From: Palsa-1447 sp964509885
GTDB lineage: Bacteria; Verrucomicrobiota; Verrucomicrobiia; Opitutales; Opitutaceae
Assembly (NCBI GenBank): GCA_964509885.1
Contig: CAZDZL010000005.1
Coordinates: 42,933-106,932, forward strand
DNA length: 64,000 bases
Direction of reading: 5' to 3'
Shown: positions 33,375-42,268 of the stretch, piece by piece
How the letters are laid out: every line of letters starts with the position of its first letter
Position numbering within the stretch: position 1 is the first letter of the stretch
Notes under the pieces: generated by a model
Told to the model about the DNA's origin: nothing
The model's database searches: none
Seen by the model: the letters and a program-made list of their open reading frames with translations, nothing else
Made by a program: the position numbers and the translations under genes

Positions 33375-34508
33375 ATGACTCGCTCTCTCCGCCACACCCT
33401 GGCGGCGGTGGTGGCCCTCGCGGCCCTATCCGCCCCCTCCTTCGCACAGGAAACGATCAAGATCGGCGAGTACGCCTCTCTCACGGGCAAGGAGGCGGCG
33501 TTCGGGCAGTCGTCGCACAAGGGGACCCTCCTCGCCGTGGAGGAGATGAACGCCGCGGGCGGCGTCCTCGGCCGGCAGATCGAGCTCGTGACCGACGACG
33601 ACCAGACGAAGCAGGGCGAGTCGGCGACGATCGCGAAGAAGCTGATCTTCCGAGACAAGGTGGTCGGGATCCTCGGCGAGGTGGCGTCGATGCGCTCCCT
33701 CGAGGCCGCCCCGATCTGCCAGGCCCACAAGATCCCGATGATCTCGCCGTCGTCCACCAACCCCAGGGTGACCGAGATCGGCGACTACATCTTCCGGGTG
33801 TGCTTCATCGACCCCTTCCAGGGCACGGTGATGGCCAAGTTCGCCAAGGACACGCTGAAGATCCACAGGGTGGCGCTCCTGACCTCGGTGTCCTCCGCGT
33901 ACAGCGTGGGCCTCGCGAAATACTTCAAGGAGCGCTTCGCGGCCGACGGCGGCGAGGTCGTCATCGAGCAGAAGTTCACCGAGGGCGGCAAGGACTTCAA
34001 CGCCCAGCTGACCGCCATCAAGGCGGCCGGCGTCGACGGCATCTTCGTGCCGGGCTACTACACCGAGGCCGCGCTCATCTGCCGGCAGGCCCGCGAGCTC
34101 GACATGTCGATCCCGCTCTTCGGCGGCGACGGCTGGGAGGCCCCCGAGCTGATCACGATCGGCGGAGCCGCCGTGGAGGGCTGCTACTACTCGACACACT
34201 ACTCCCCGCAGGTGGACACCCCCGCGGTGAAGGCCTTCGTCGCCAAGTACGGCGCGCGCTTCGGAGGCGAGGTGCCGGACGCCATGGCCGCGCTCGGCTA
34301 TGACTCGGCGGAGGTCATGGTCGACGCGATCCGCCGCGCCGGCTCGACAGACGGCCCCGCGATCCGGGACGCGCTCGCCGCCACGAAGGCCTTCGAGGGC
34401 GTCACCGGCGCGACCACGATGGACAAGGACCGCAACGCCACCAAGGCCGCGGTCGTCATCATGGTGAAGGACGGCAAATTCAAGTTCGTCCAGAGCGTCG
34501 CCCCCTAG
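33375..34508 (+). CDS. livK: Branched-chain amino-acid-type ABC substrate-binding protein
   Basis: This 377-residue periplasmic protein has a signal peptide cleaved near SFA (residue 24). The mature part starts ETIKIGEYASLTGKEAAFG, the hallmark of LivK/LivJ-like type I binding proteins, with NAAGGVLGRQIELV and ILGEVASMRSLEAAP. The ATG at 33375 is preferred to an upstream in-frame TTG at 33351 because it gives a normal signal peptide. It heads a full livKHMGF set; ligand could be Leu/Ile/Val or another amino acid or amide. Confidence 0.93.
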   Translation: MTRSLRHTLAAVVALAALSAPSFAQETIKIGEYASLTGKEAAFGQSSHKGTLLAVEEMNAAGGVLGRQIELVTDDDQTKQGESATIAKKLIFRDKVVGILGEVASMRSLEAAPICQAHKIPMISPSSTNPRVTEIGDYIFRVCFIDPFQGTVMAKFAKDTLKIHRVALLTSVSSAYSVGLAKYFKERFAADGGEVVIEQKFTEGGKDFNAQLTAIKAAGVDGIFVPGYYTEAALICRQARELDMSIPLFGGDGWEAPELITIGGAAVEGCYYSTHYSPQVDTPAVKAFVAKYGARFGGEVPDAMAALGYDSAEVMVDAIRRAGSTDGPAIRDALAATKAFEGVTGATTMDKDRNATKAAVVIMVKDGKFKFVQSVAP

Positions 34509-34530
34509 CCCTGATGCGACGACCGGCGGC

Positions 34531-35421
34531 ATGACGGAGTTTCTCCAGCAACTCCTTAACGGACTCTCGCTGGGCGCGATCTATGCGCTGATCGCCCTCG
34601 GGTACACGATGGTGTACGGCGTGCTGCGCTTCATCAACTTCGCGCACTCGGACGTCTTCATGGTGGGGGCCTTCATAGGCTACTTCGTCGGGGAGCACCT
34701 GCCGCACGGGACGGTGCTCGGCGGCCTGGCGGTGCTCGCCGCGGCCATGGGGGGCTGCGCCGTCCTCGGGATGGTGATCGAGCGCCTGGTCTACCGGCCG
34801 CTGCGCGGGGGGCCGACCCTCAACGTCCTCATCACGGCGATCGGGATGTCCCTCTTCCTGGAGTACACGGGCCAGCTGTTCTTCGGCGCGACGCCGCGCG
34901 CGTTCCCCTCGATCTTCCCGGCGAAGGTGATCGCGGTCCACGGGCTCATCATCTCGATGAACCAGGTGATCGTGATCATCGTCGCCACCGCGCTCATGCT
35001 CGGCCTTCAGTTCGCGGTCTTCAGCACGAAGATCGGCACGGCGATGCGGGCGGTCGCGCTCAACCCCAGGGCCGCCCAGCTGGTCGGCGTCAACATCGAC
35101 GTCGTGGTCTCGTTCACGTTCGGCCTCGGCTCGGCACTCGCGGGGGCGGGCGGCGTCCTGTACGCGCTCAACTACCCCTCGATCGACCCCCTGATGGGGG
35201 TCGTCCCCGGGCTCAAGGCCTTCGTCGCGGCGGTCCTCGGAGGCGTCGGCAACATCCCGGGCGCGGCCCTGGGCGCGCTCATCCTCGGCATGGTCGAGAC
35301 GTTCGTCGACGGCTCGCGCTGGTCCACCTACAAGGACGCGATCGCCTTCGCGATCCTCATCGGCATCCTGCTCTTCCGCCCGGCCGGGCTCCTCGGCCGG
35401 TACACCGCGGAGAAGGTCTAA
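34531..35421 (+). CDS. livH: Branched-chain amino-acid ABC permease LivH
   Basis: This 296-residue inner-membrane protein has about eight hydrophobic helices. LNGLSLGAIYALIALGYTMV and the loop AVALNPRAAQLVGVNID are typical of LivH, with GGVGNIPGAALGALILG near the end. It would form the translocation pore with LivM. It follows livK by 22 bases. Confidence 0.95.
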   Translation: MTEFLQQLLNGLSLGAIYALIALGYTMVYGVLRFINFAHSDVFMVGAFIGYFVGEHLPHGTVLGGLAVLAAAMGGCAVLGMVIERLVYRPLRGGPTLNVLITAIGMSLFLEYTGQLFFGATPRAFPSIFPAKVIAVHGLIISMNQVIVIIVATALMLGLQFAVFSTKIGTAMRAVALNPRAAQLVGVNIDVVVSFTFGLGSALAGAGGVLYALNYPSIDPLMGVVPGLKAFVAAVLGGVGNIPGAALGALILGMVETFVDGSRWSTYKDAIAFAILIGILLFRPAGLLGRYTAEKV

Positions 35422-35435
35422 AAGGGGCGAACACG

Positions 35436-36422
35436 ATGCCGAAGCCGCTCATCGCCCTCCTTGCAACGGTCCTCGTGGCGTTCGGCGTCTCGTACTACTC
35501 GGACCACATCGACCCCTACTACCTGGACGTCATCACCGGCGTCGGGATCAACATCATCCTCGCGGTCTCGCTCAACCTGGTGAACGGCTACACGGGCCAG
35601 TTCTCGCTGGGCCACGCGGGCTTCATGTCGGTCGGGGCCTACCTCTCCGCGGCGGTCACGCTCCTCCTGGGCCCGCGGCTCCTCGGCGACGCGGGCGGCA
35701 CGGCACTCCAACAGGGCCTCCTCTTCCTCGGCGCCCTCGTCCTCGGCGGCCTCGGCGCCGCGCTGGCGGGCCTCGTCGTGGGCATCCCCTCCCTGCGCCT
35801 AAAGGGGGACTACCTCGCCCTGGTCACGCTGGGGTTCGGCGAGATCATACGGGTCATCTTCCAGAACGTGGAGGCCCTGGGCGGCGCCCTGGGCCTCAAC
35901 GGGATCCCCAACTACACCACGGTCTTCTGGGTCTTCTCCTTCGCGGCCCTGACGGTGTTCACGGTGGTCTGCCTCGTGCGCTCGACCTACGGGCGGGGCT
36001 TCATCGCGACCCACGACGACGAGGTCGCCTCCGAGGCGGTCGGGCTCAACACAACGCGCTACAAGATCGTGGCCTTCGTGGTGGGGGCGTTCTTCGCCGG
36101 AGTGGCCGGCGGCCTCTACGGGCACTTCAAGCTGACGATCACGCCGACCGGGTTCGACTTCACGAAGAGCATCGAGATCGTCGTCATGGTGATCCTGGGG
36201 GGCATGGGCAACACGCCGGGCGTGATCCTCGCCGCAATCCTGCTCACGGTGCTGCCCGAGGTGCTGCGCGCCGTCGACGAGTACAGGATGGTCCTGTACT
36301 CGCTGCTCCTCATCGTCCTCATGCTGGTCCGGCCAAAGGGCCTGTTCAACTTTGACTATGCCGCGATCTGGGCCCGCCTGTTTGGCAAATCCCCGCGCCC
36401 GCACCTGACGGCCGACCGATGA
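35436..36422 (+). CDS. livM: Branched-chain amino-acid ABC permease LivM
   Basis: This 328-residue inner-membrane protein has about nine helices, with LNLVNGYTGQFSLGHAGFM, LRLKGDYLALVTLGFGEIIR and GGMGNTPGVILAAILL, all standard in LivM. The stop overlaps the livG start (ATGA). Confidence 0.95.
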   Translation: MPKPLIALLATVLVAFGVSYYSDHIDPYYLDVITGVGINIILAVSLNLVNGYTGQFSLGHAGFMSVGAYLSAAVTLLLGPRLLGDAGGTALQQGLLFLGALVLGGLGAALAGLVVGIPSLRLKGDYLALVTLGFGEIIRVIFQNVEALGGALGLNGIPNYTTVFWVFSFAALTVFTVVCLVRSTYGRGFIATHDDEVASEAVGLNTTRYKIVAFVVGAFFAGVAGGLYGHFKLTITPTGFDFTKSIEIVVMVILGGMGNTPGVILAAILLTVLPEVLRAVDEYRMVLYSLLLIVLMLVRPKGLFNFDYAAIWARLFGKSPRPHLTADR

Positions 36423-37204
36423 GCGAACCCATCCTCCAGCTCGACAAGGCGACGATCCGCTTCGGGGGCCTTACCGCCGTCAACGCGCTGGACCTCGTCG
36501 TCAGCGAGGGGGACCTCGTGGGACTCATCGGCCCGAACGGCGCCGGCAAGACGACCGTCTTCAACATCGTGACCGGCGTCTACGCCGCCACGGGCGGGAC
36601 CGTCCGCTCCTCGGGGCGCGACCTCGCGGGCCTCAGGGTCGACCAGGTCGTCGATGCGGGCATCGCGAGGACCTTCCAGAACATCCGTCTCTTCAAGAGC
36701 CTCTCGGTCTTCGACAACGTCCGGGTGGCCTGCAACCTCCACCGGGACACGGCCGCCGCCCAGTCGCTCGTGCGCATGCGCGCCTTCCGCGAGGACGAGG
36801 CCGCGATCACCCGGCGGGCCGAGGAACTCCTGGACCTCTTCAACCTCCTTCGCTTCCGCGACACTCCGGCGACGAGCCTTCCCTACGGCGAGCAGCGCCG
36901 CCTGGAGATCGTTCGCTGCCTGGCAACCCGGCCGAAGCTCCTGCTCCTGGACGAGCCCGCAGCCGGCATGAACCCGTCGGAGAAGGTCGAGCTCATGGCG
37001 CTCATCCAGAGGATCCACCGGGAGTTCTCGCTCTCCATACTCCTCGTCGAGCACTCGATGAGGGTCGTGATGGGCGTCTGCCGGCGCATCGCGGTCCTCG
37101 ACTACGGGGTCAAGATCGCCGAGGGGACACCGGCGGAGATCCAGGGCGACCCCAAGGTCATCGAGGCCTACCTCGGCGAGGCCACCGGCCTCGCGCACCA
37201 CTGA
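36419..37204 (+). CDS. livG: Branched-chain amino-acid ABC ATPase LivG
   Basis: This 261-residue ATPase has Walker A GPNGAGKT, the signature loop LPYGEQRRLEI (a Tyr replaces the usual Ser), and Walker B LLLLDEPAAGMNP. IARTFQNIRLF is the Q-loop region typical of LivG. It works with LivF on the cytoplasmic side of LivHM. Start ATG overlaps livM; livF follows after 5 bases. Confidence 0.95.
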   Translation: MSEPILQLDKATIRFGGLTAVNALDLVVSEGDLVGLIGPNGAGKTTVFNIVTGVYAATGGTVRSSGRDLAGLRVDQVVDAGIARTFQNIRLFKSLSVFDNVRVACNLHRDTAAAQSLVRMRAFREDEAAITRRAEELLDLFNLLRFRDTPATSLPYGEQRRLEIVRCLATRPKLLLLDEPAAGMNPSEKVELMALIQRIHREFSLSILLVEHSMRVVMGVCRRIAVLDYGVKIAEGTPAEIQGDPKVIEAYLGEATGLAHH

Positions 37205-37209
37205 CGCCC

Positions 37210-37917
37210 ATGCTTGAGATCACCGACCTCAACGTCTCCTACGGCGCGATCTCCGCCCTGCGCGGCGTATCGCTCAAGGTCGGCAAGGGGGCGATCGTGA
37301 CGCTCATCGGGGGCAACGGGGCCGGCAAGACGACGACGCTTCGTACCATCTCCGGGCTCCTGCGGCCGAAGAGCGGCAAGGTGACGTTCCTCGGGGAGGA
37401 CATCACCCAGGTGCCCGCCCACAAGATCGTGGCCCGGGGCCTCGGGCACGTCCCGGAGGGCCGCATGATCTTCTCCAACCTGACCGTGGACGAGAACCTG
37501 ACCATGGGCGCCTACCTGCAGAGGGACAAGGCTGCGATCGCCAGGAACAGGGAGTACGTCTTCGGGATCTTCGGGCGGCTGAAGGAGCGCCTGCGCCAGA
37601 CCGCGGGCACCCTCTCCGGCGGCGAGCAGCAGATGCTGGCCATAGGCCGCGCCATCATGGGCGAGCCCAAGTTCCTCATGCTGGACGAGCCCTCGCTCGG
37701 CATCGCCCCGAGGCTCATCAGCACGATCTTCGAGAAGATCATCGAGATCAACCGGGACCGCGGCATCGCCATCCTCCTCGTCGAGCAGAACGCCAACCTC
37801 GCTCTGGAAATAAGCTCGTACGCCTACGTCCTTGAGACGGGGCACGTCACCATGGAGGGCCCGAGCGCGGACCTGAAAAGGAACCCGCAGCTGAAGGCCG
37901 CGTACCTCGGCGGCTAG
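37210..37917 (+). CDS. livF: Branched-chain amino-acid ABC ATPase LivF
   Basis: This 235-residue ATPase has Walker A GGNGAGKTTT, signature LSGGEQQMLAIGRA, and Walker B LMLDEPSLGIAP, with GHVPEGRMIFSNLTV typical of LivF. It ends the liv operon; the next gene starts 19 bases later on the same strand. Confidence 0.95.
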   Translation: MLEITDLNVSYGAISALRGVSLKVGKGAIVTLIGGNGAGKTTTLRTISGLLRPKSGKVTFLGEDITQVPAHKIVARGLGHVPEGRMIFSNLTVDENLTMGAYLQRDKAAIARNREYVFGIFGRLKERLRQTAGTLSGGEQQMLAIGRAIMGEPKFLMLDEPSLGIAPRLISTIFEKIIEINRDRGIAILLVEQNANLALEISSYAYVLETGHVTMEGPSADLKRNPQLKAAYLGG

Positions 37918-37936
37918 GGTTGCGCAGGGCCGCACC

Positions 37937-39841
37937 GTGTGGCAGTCCACTCGCATGCCCTGGTCCGCTCGACCGTCTCCCCCTGAGCGCGCGGGGGGGA
38001 CCTTGGCTTTGAGCGCCGTGGTGCTCATGGCCCTGTGCGCGCGCCCCGGCTATTGCTCCGGAATTGCCGTAAACGGCGTCACCAACAAGATCTTCGTCCC
38101 CGTCCCGGGCGACGTCCTGGACATTATCGACGGCGTCACGAACACGGACTCGCCCGTCGAGGGGGTGTTGGGCGGGTCCTCGGTCGCGATCAACCCCGTG
38201 ACGAACAGGATCTACGTCTCCAATGGGCCCTACTCCGGCATCATAAGCCCGCTCCAAGTCACGGTGGTCGACGGTGCCTCGCGCACCGTCGCCGCAATCG
38301 TCTCGGGAGCCGCCGGTCCCATCGCCGTGAATCCGGTCACAAACAGGATCTACGTCTCGAGCCCCAGCAGCGTAACGGTGATCGATGGGACCAGCAATGC
38401 CTCGACCGCCCTGGCGGTTGCGTCCGGGGGTCCCATCGCGGTCAACCCCGCGACGAACAAGGTCTATGTCTCAACCGGCTTCTTTTCCGCGGTGGCGGGC
38501 CCTCCCACGGTCACTGTGATCGACGGAGCCACGGGCGCCGCGACCGCCCTCACGGGGATCGCCGGCCCGATCGCGGTGAATGAGGTGACAAACAAGGTGT
38601 ACGTTGCGAATACCGGGCACAACGAGGTGATCGCCCTCGACGGCGCGACGAACGCGACAACCGCGATCCCGCTGGTATCGAACCCATACTCCATCGCGCT
38701 GAATCCGGTCACGAACAGGATCTACGTTGCCAGTTTCGAAGGCGACAACGTCACCGTGATCGACGGCGCGACGAATGCGACGACGGTGATTCCCGCGGGA
38801 TCCAGTCCCCAGGATGTCGAGGTGAACCCGGTCACGAACACGACCTATGTCCTGGACACCGGCAACGTCACCGTCATCGACGGGGCCACGAATGCGACCA
38901 GCACCGCCGCCGCGGGGGACAATCCCGCGGCCATGGCGGTGAACCTGGTGACCGGCAGGGTCTACGTGAAGGACGATGCGAGCGTGGACGTGACCGTGAT
39001 CGACGGGGCCTCCGGCCCGCCAGCCGCGCCCACGGCGCGCCTCACCAACATTTCGGTTCGGGCCCAGGTCGGGACCGGCGGAAATGTCCTTATCCCGGGC
39101 TTTGTGATCTCGGGGAGCGGCACCGAGACCCTCCTGATCCGCGGCGCCGGGCCGGCGCTTGCGCAGTTCGGGGTACCGGGCCCCCTCGCGAAGCCCGTTC
39201 TCAGCCTGTTCGACGGCTCGGGGGCGATGGTCGCGTCGAATGCGGGATGGGGGACCGGCCCCGATCCGCTTCAGCTCTCCGCCACCGCCGCGCAAGTGGG
39301 CGCCTTTGCGTTCAGCCCCGGCGGCGCCGATTGTGCCCTGTTGGCGAGCCTTCCCGCAGGCTCCTACACGGTGAGGGTCTCGGGGATGGGCGGCACCACC
39401 GGAGTCGCCCTTGCCGAGGTCTACGAGGTGTCGTCCACGGGGACGCGCCTCGCAAACATCTCCTCCCGGGCCCTGGTCGGGGCCGGGGCGAATGTCGTCA
39501 TCCCCGGATTTGTCATCTCGGGAAATGGAACCAAGGAGCTTCTGGTGCGGGCGGACGGGCCCTCGCTGGCCCAGTACGGAATTGCGGGAGTTCTCGCCCA
39601 CCCAAGCCTCGGCCTTTTTGACGGCGCAGGGGTGATGATCGCCGCAGACACGGGCTGGGCCGCCGCGGGCATCGACCTGATCTCGGGCTTTGACGCCGAG
39701 CTGGGAGCTTTTCCCCTTGTGCCCGGAAGCGACGACAGCGCACAGGTCGTGGATCTTCCGCCGGGAAACTACACGATGCAGGTCAGCGGGGCGGGCGGCT
39801 CCACGGGCGTGGCTCTAGCCGAGGTCTACGAGGTGCCTTGA
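37937..39841 (+). CDS. Secreted beta-propeller protein with two tandem C-terminal domains
   Basis: This 634-residue protein starts at GTG 37937 (an ATG at 37955 is possible) with a hydrophobic export signal ending near residue 41. Eight repeats of about 40 residues follow, each with the pattern AVNPVTNRIYV...VTVIDGATNAT, as in YVTN/NHL-type propellers. Two homologous domains close the protein (from nt 39041 and 39449), each with NISxRAxVGxGxNVxIPGFVISG and GVALAEVYEV. That C-terminal domain is abundant in surface proteins of Opitutales. Function and ligand are unknown. It lies just after livF and may be co-transcribed. Confidence 0.82.
   Translation: MWQSTRMPWSARPSPPERAGGTLALSAVVLMALCARPGYCSGIAVNGVTNKIFVPVPGDVLDIIDGVTNTDSPVEGVLGGSSVAINPVTNRIYVSNGPYSGIISPLQVTVVDGASRTVAAIVSGAAGPIAVNPVTNRIYVSSPSSVTVIDGTSNASTALAVASGGPIAVNPATNKVYVSTGFFSAVAGPPTVTVIDGATGAATALTGIAGPIAVNEVTNKVYVANTGHNEVIALDGATNATTAIPLVSNPYSIALNPVTNRIYVASFEGDNVTVIDGATNATTVIPAGSSPQDVEVNPVTNTTYVLDTGNVTVIDGATNATSTAAAGDNPAAMAVNLVTGRVYVKDDASVDVTVIDGASGPPAAPTARLTNISVRAQVGTGGNVLIPGFVISGSGTETLLIRGAGPALAQFGVPGPLAKPVLSLFDGSGAMVASNAGWGTGPDPLQLSATAAQVGAFAFSPGGADCALLASLPAGSYTVRVSGMGGTTGVALAEVYEVSSTGTRLANISSRALVGAGANVVIPGFVISGNGTKELLVRADGPSLAQYGIAGVLAHPSLGLFDGAGVMIAADTGWAAAGIDLISGFDAELGAFPLVPGSDDSAQVVDLPPGNYTMQVSGAGGSTGVALAEVYEVP
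38060..39018 (+). repeat. Eight imperfect coding repeats (propeller blades)
   Basis: Units of about 115-135 bases encode the AVNPVTNRIYV/VTVIDGATNAT pattern. At DNA level, stretches such as AACCCGGTCACGAACA recur with few changes, so the blades probably arose by recent internal duplication. Confidence 0.8.
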
Positions 39842-39851
39842 CGCCTGCCCG

Positions 39852-40358
39852 TCAGCCCGCCTTCGCCTCGGCGAGAAGCGCGTCGAGGTCCAGCCTCCGT
39901 GTGAACATGGCCAGGCCGCCCGCCTCGTCCCTCGGCCATTGGGCCTTCGGGCGGTCCCAATAGAGTTCCACGCCGTTGTTGTCCGGGTCGCGCAGGTACA
40001 GGGCCTCGCTGACGCCGTGGTCCGAGGCGCCGTCGAGCGGGACCTTCGCCGCGATCAGGCGCCGCAGCGCATCGGCGAGTTCGGCCCGGCCGGGATAAAG
40101 GATGGCCAGATGAAAGAGCCCGGTCGATCCCGGGGGCGGAGGCGATCCGCCCAGGCTTTCCCACGTGTTGAGGCCGATATGGTGGTGGTAGCCCCCGGCG
40201 GAGATGAACGCGGCGCTGGAGTCAAAGCGCTGCATCAGCTCAAAGCCGAGCACGCCGCAGTAGAAGCGCAGCGCCCGGTCCAGGTTGGCCACCTTGAGGT
40301 GGACATGGCCGATCCTGACGTCGGGATGGATGGGGCGCGGCGCTGGGGGAGTGGCCAT
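39852..40358 (-). CDS. VOC-family (glyoxalase/extradiol-dioxygenase fold) protein
   Basis: This 168-residue protein begins with IGHVHLKVANLDRALRFYCGVLGFEL, the first beta-alpha unit of the vicinal oxygen chelate fold, and contains GYHHHIGLNTW and YLRDPDNNGVELYWD. Conserved metal ligands would be the His in GHVH, His in LFHLAI and Glu in GVELY. It resembles CatE-like dioxygenases, although substrates of single-gene members vary. It is convergent with the surface protein. Confidence 0.85.
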   Translation of the reverse strand: MATPPAPRPIHPDVRIGHVHLKVANLDRALRFYCGVLGFELMQRFDSSAAFISAGGYHHHIGLNTWESLGGSPPPPGSTGLFHLAILYPGRAELADALRRLIAAKVPLDGASDHGVSEALYLRDPDNNGVELYWDRPKAQWPRDEAGGLAMFTRRLDLDALLAEAKAG

Positions 40359-40477
40359 GGTGCTGGGGACAGCTTGGCAGGAAATCCCCTTTCTTCAACC
40401 CCGCGCGGTGCACGGGCCCCCGCCCCGTATCCTGTTGAAATCCCCCCTGGGAAATCGGAGGCTTGGCGCAACCGGCA

Positions 40478-41038
40478 ATGAGACGGACGACCTACATCCT
40501 GTTTGCGCTCGTTGCCCTGGCCGCGGCCTATGTCGTGAAGATGAGGCAGGCAAGCGCAGCGGCGGAGCTCGAGGCCGCGAAGGAGAGGATAAGGATGGCC
40601 GCGCTGGCGCCCGTCGCGAGGCCAACCCCGGCCCCGGCCGTCCGCCGGGCGCCGGCCCCCGCCCCCGCCGCCCCGGATCGTGACGGGGCGCCGGAGCCGG
40701 TCGCGGCGGACCCCGCGCCGCAGGCCCAGTCCCCCGCCGACGCGCCGGTGGCCGGCGCCGAGCGGGTCGCCCACCTCATGAAGGGCACCTCCTCCCCTGT
40801 CGACGGGACGATCGTCTACAGCGCGGACGCCCAGCTCGACATTGGGAACGGGATGACCGTCTCGTCCTATTCCGGGGTCATGGTGTCCGACGAGGAGATG
40901 AAGCACATCTCCGGGGACCTATTGGTGCAGTCGGGGGACGTCTCGACGAAGATGGCGAATGCCTTCCTGACCGTCGGCGAGCACGTGGACCTGAAGGCCG
41001 ACAGCGCGGAGACCGTCAACAAGGACGAGCCGAAGTAA
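40478..41038 (+). CDS. Unknown single-pass membrane or exported protein
   Basis: This 186-residue protein has an N-terminal hydrophobic helix (TTYILFALVALAAAYVV), a basic/Ala-rich coiled segment, a long Pro/Ala stretch, and a C-terminal domain (about residues 100-186) with no recognised family. The C-terminal part shows repeated Asp/Ser-rich turns and is likely extracytoplasmic beta structure. A GGAGG at 40457-40461 lies 16 bases before ATG 40478; a TTG at 40463 is too close to it. An assembly gap begins directly after the stop. Confidence 0.6.
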   Translation: MRRTTYILFALVALAAAYVVKMRQASAAAELEAAKERIRMAALAPVARPTPAPAVRRAPAPAPAAPDRDGAPEPVAADPAPQAQSPADAPVAGAERVAHLMKGTSSPVDGTIVYSADAQLDIGNGMTVSSYSGVMVSDEEMKHISGDLLVQSGDVSTKMANAFLTVGEHVDLKADSAETVNKDEPK

Positions 41039-41138
41039 NNNNNNNNNNNNNNNNNNNNNNNNNNNNNNNNNNNNNNNNNNNNNNNNNNNNNNNNNNNNNN
41101 NNNNNNNNNNNNNNNNNNNNNNNNNNNNNNNNNNNNNN
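41039..41138. other. Assembly gap of 100 N
   Basis: The run of N starts immediately after one stop codon and ends inside the next gene. Its length is a placeholder, so the distance between the flanking genes is unknown. Confidence 0.98.
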
Positions 41139-41291
41139 CGGTGCCTGCGCGCGCTCGCGAAACAGGGCGTGAGGAAGTGCAATTTGTACGTGATGGATGG
41201 GAACGCCTCGGGCATGAGGTTTTGGAAGAAGCTCGGCTACAGGCTCCTCCCCGACGAATACAGGACCCTGCAGGTCACGATCCCCGGCTGA
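41139..41291 (+). CDS. C-terminal fragment of a GNAT-type acetyltransferase, cut by the gap
   Basis: Fifty codons in frame from the gap edge read RCLRALAKQGVRKCN, then LYVMDGNASGMRFWKKLGY and a short tail before TGA. NxxGxxFWxKLGY is the acceptor-side motif of GCN5-related N-acetyltransferases. The start lies in the unsequenced gap. Confidence 0.7.
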   Translation, partial: RCLRALAKQGVRKCNLYVMDGNASGMRFWKKLGYRLLPDEYRTLQVTIPG

Positions 41292-41459
41292 CGGGAGGTG
41301 GCGGCCGCGGGCCCGCTCCCCCCGGATAGCGGCCGGCCAAAGGGCCTCTGGGACGGAACCCACGGTCAATGCCTCAGTCTGTGAACGCGACCGACCGTCG
41401 TCTGGACGACCTGGCGGCGGGTAGATGAAAAAAACCAAGAAGAAGGAAGGCGGGCTGCC

Positions 41460-41921
41460 TTGAGGGCCCTCGTTCAAAGGCGATGGGTGGCCATCGCGGT
41501 GCTTCTCGGCGCCGCATTCGCGCTCTTGTCGTGGCATCACATCCTGGTTCCGCCCCGCGCCGCTAGGATGGTGCGCTGCGACGCGCAGCAGGCAGAGTTC
41601 ATGTTTTCCCTGAGCGTCCAGCTTCCCGATGAATCGAGGCCGAGCACGTTAACGTCGTACGCGAAGCGCTATAGGAAGGGCGACTGGATTGCTCCCAAGA
41701 ATTACTTAAGTGCAACCGATGTCTTGGGCACACATACCACCCTTTGGACTGAGTTCGGAAACACGGATATCACCTTCACGATAAGTGAGGTTCCCGGTCC
41801 CGACCGCATGAACCCGTATCAGCTCGTCATCCAAGACAGGTTTGGCAAGAGCCTCGCGGGGGCGACCGACGGGGCCAAATATGAGATTGCGTGGACTGAC
41901 CTCATCTCGGTGAGGAAATGA
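41460..41921 (+). CDS. Lower-GC unknown protein with N-terminal membrane segment
   Basis: This 153-residue protein has a hydrophobic helix at residues 10-24 and an extracytoplasmic-looking remainder with a single cysteine pair region (VRCDAQQ). No family is recognised. Start is TTG at 41460, with the purine-rich AAGGAAGG 10-17 bases upstream as the ribosome site. A 12-residue frame (41425-41463) ends across this start. Base composition is lower in GC and codon choice less biased than its neighbours, which suggests recent acquisition. Confidence 0.55.
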   Translation: MRALVQRRWVAIAVLLGAAFALLSWHHILVPPRAARMVRCDAQQAEFMFSLSVQLPDESRPSTLTSYAKRYRKGDWIAPKNYLSATDVLGTHTTLWTEFGNTDITFTISEVPGPDRMNPYQLVIQDRFGKSLAGATDGAKYEIAWTDLISVRK

Positions 41922-42268
41922 TGTCATACCCAAGAGCTCAAATGGCGTCGGGAAATTCGAATGAGAAAGCCGTCCGCCAGCATGCGAGTCGGGGTGATCC
42001 CGTGCCTGGCACCCGCGGCGCGGGCGGTCAGCCACGTTGCGGGCACGGCCCCGAACGGCGCATCCATGGACCACATGCCTTCCATTAATCCGTTGTTCAT
42101 CATGCTTCGCACGTGCGTTCGCTCCGAATTGAAAATCGCCCGTCCGACATGGGAGGGCGGACTTTGCCCCCGGGGGATGTTCGCCCGCAACGCGGCGCGT
42201 CCGAACACCGACAGGCGTTGATTTTTCCCGGCATCGGAATAGCGTGCCCGTCCCCCCTTAAACCGACC
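41922..42268. other. 347-base stretch without a supported gene
   Basis: Short open frames occur on both strands (for example 41961-42221 plus) but none has recognisable protein character. The region before htpG holds possible -35/-10 pairs (TTGATT near 42219) but no CIRCE element. I see no RNA gene or repeat. Confidence 0.5.

Noticed and set aside
41961..42221. 86-residue frame before htpG
   Set aside because: No recognisable protein character, no ribosome site, and competing frames on the other strand.
42180..42268. CIRCE or heat-shock sigma promoter before htpG
   Set aside because: No TTAGCACTC inverted repeat and no convincing CTTGAAA/CCCCAT pair at proper spacing.
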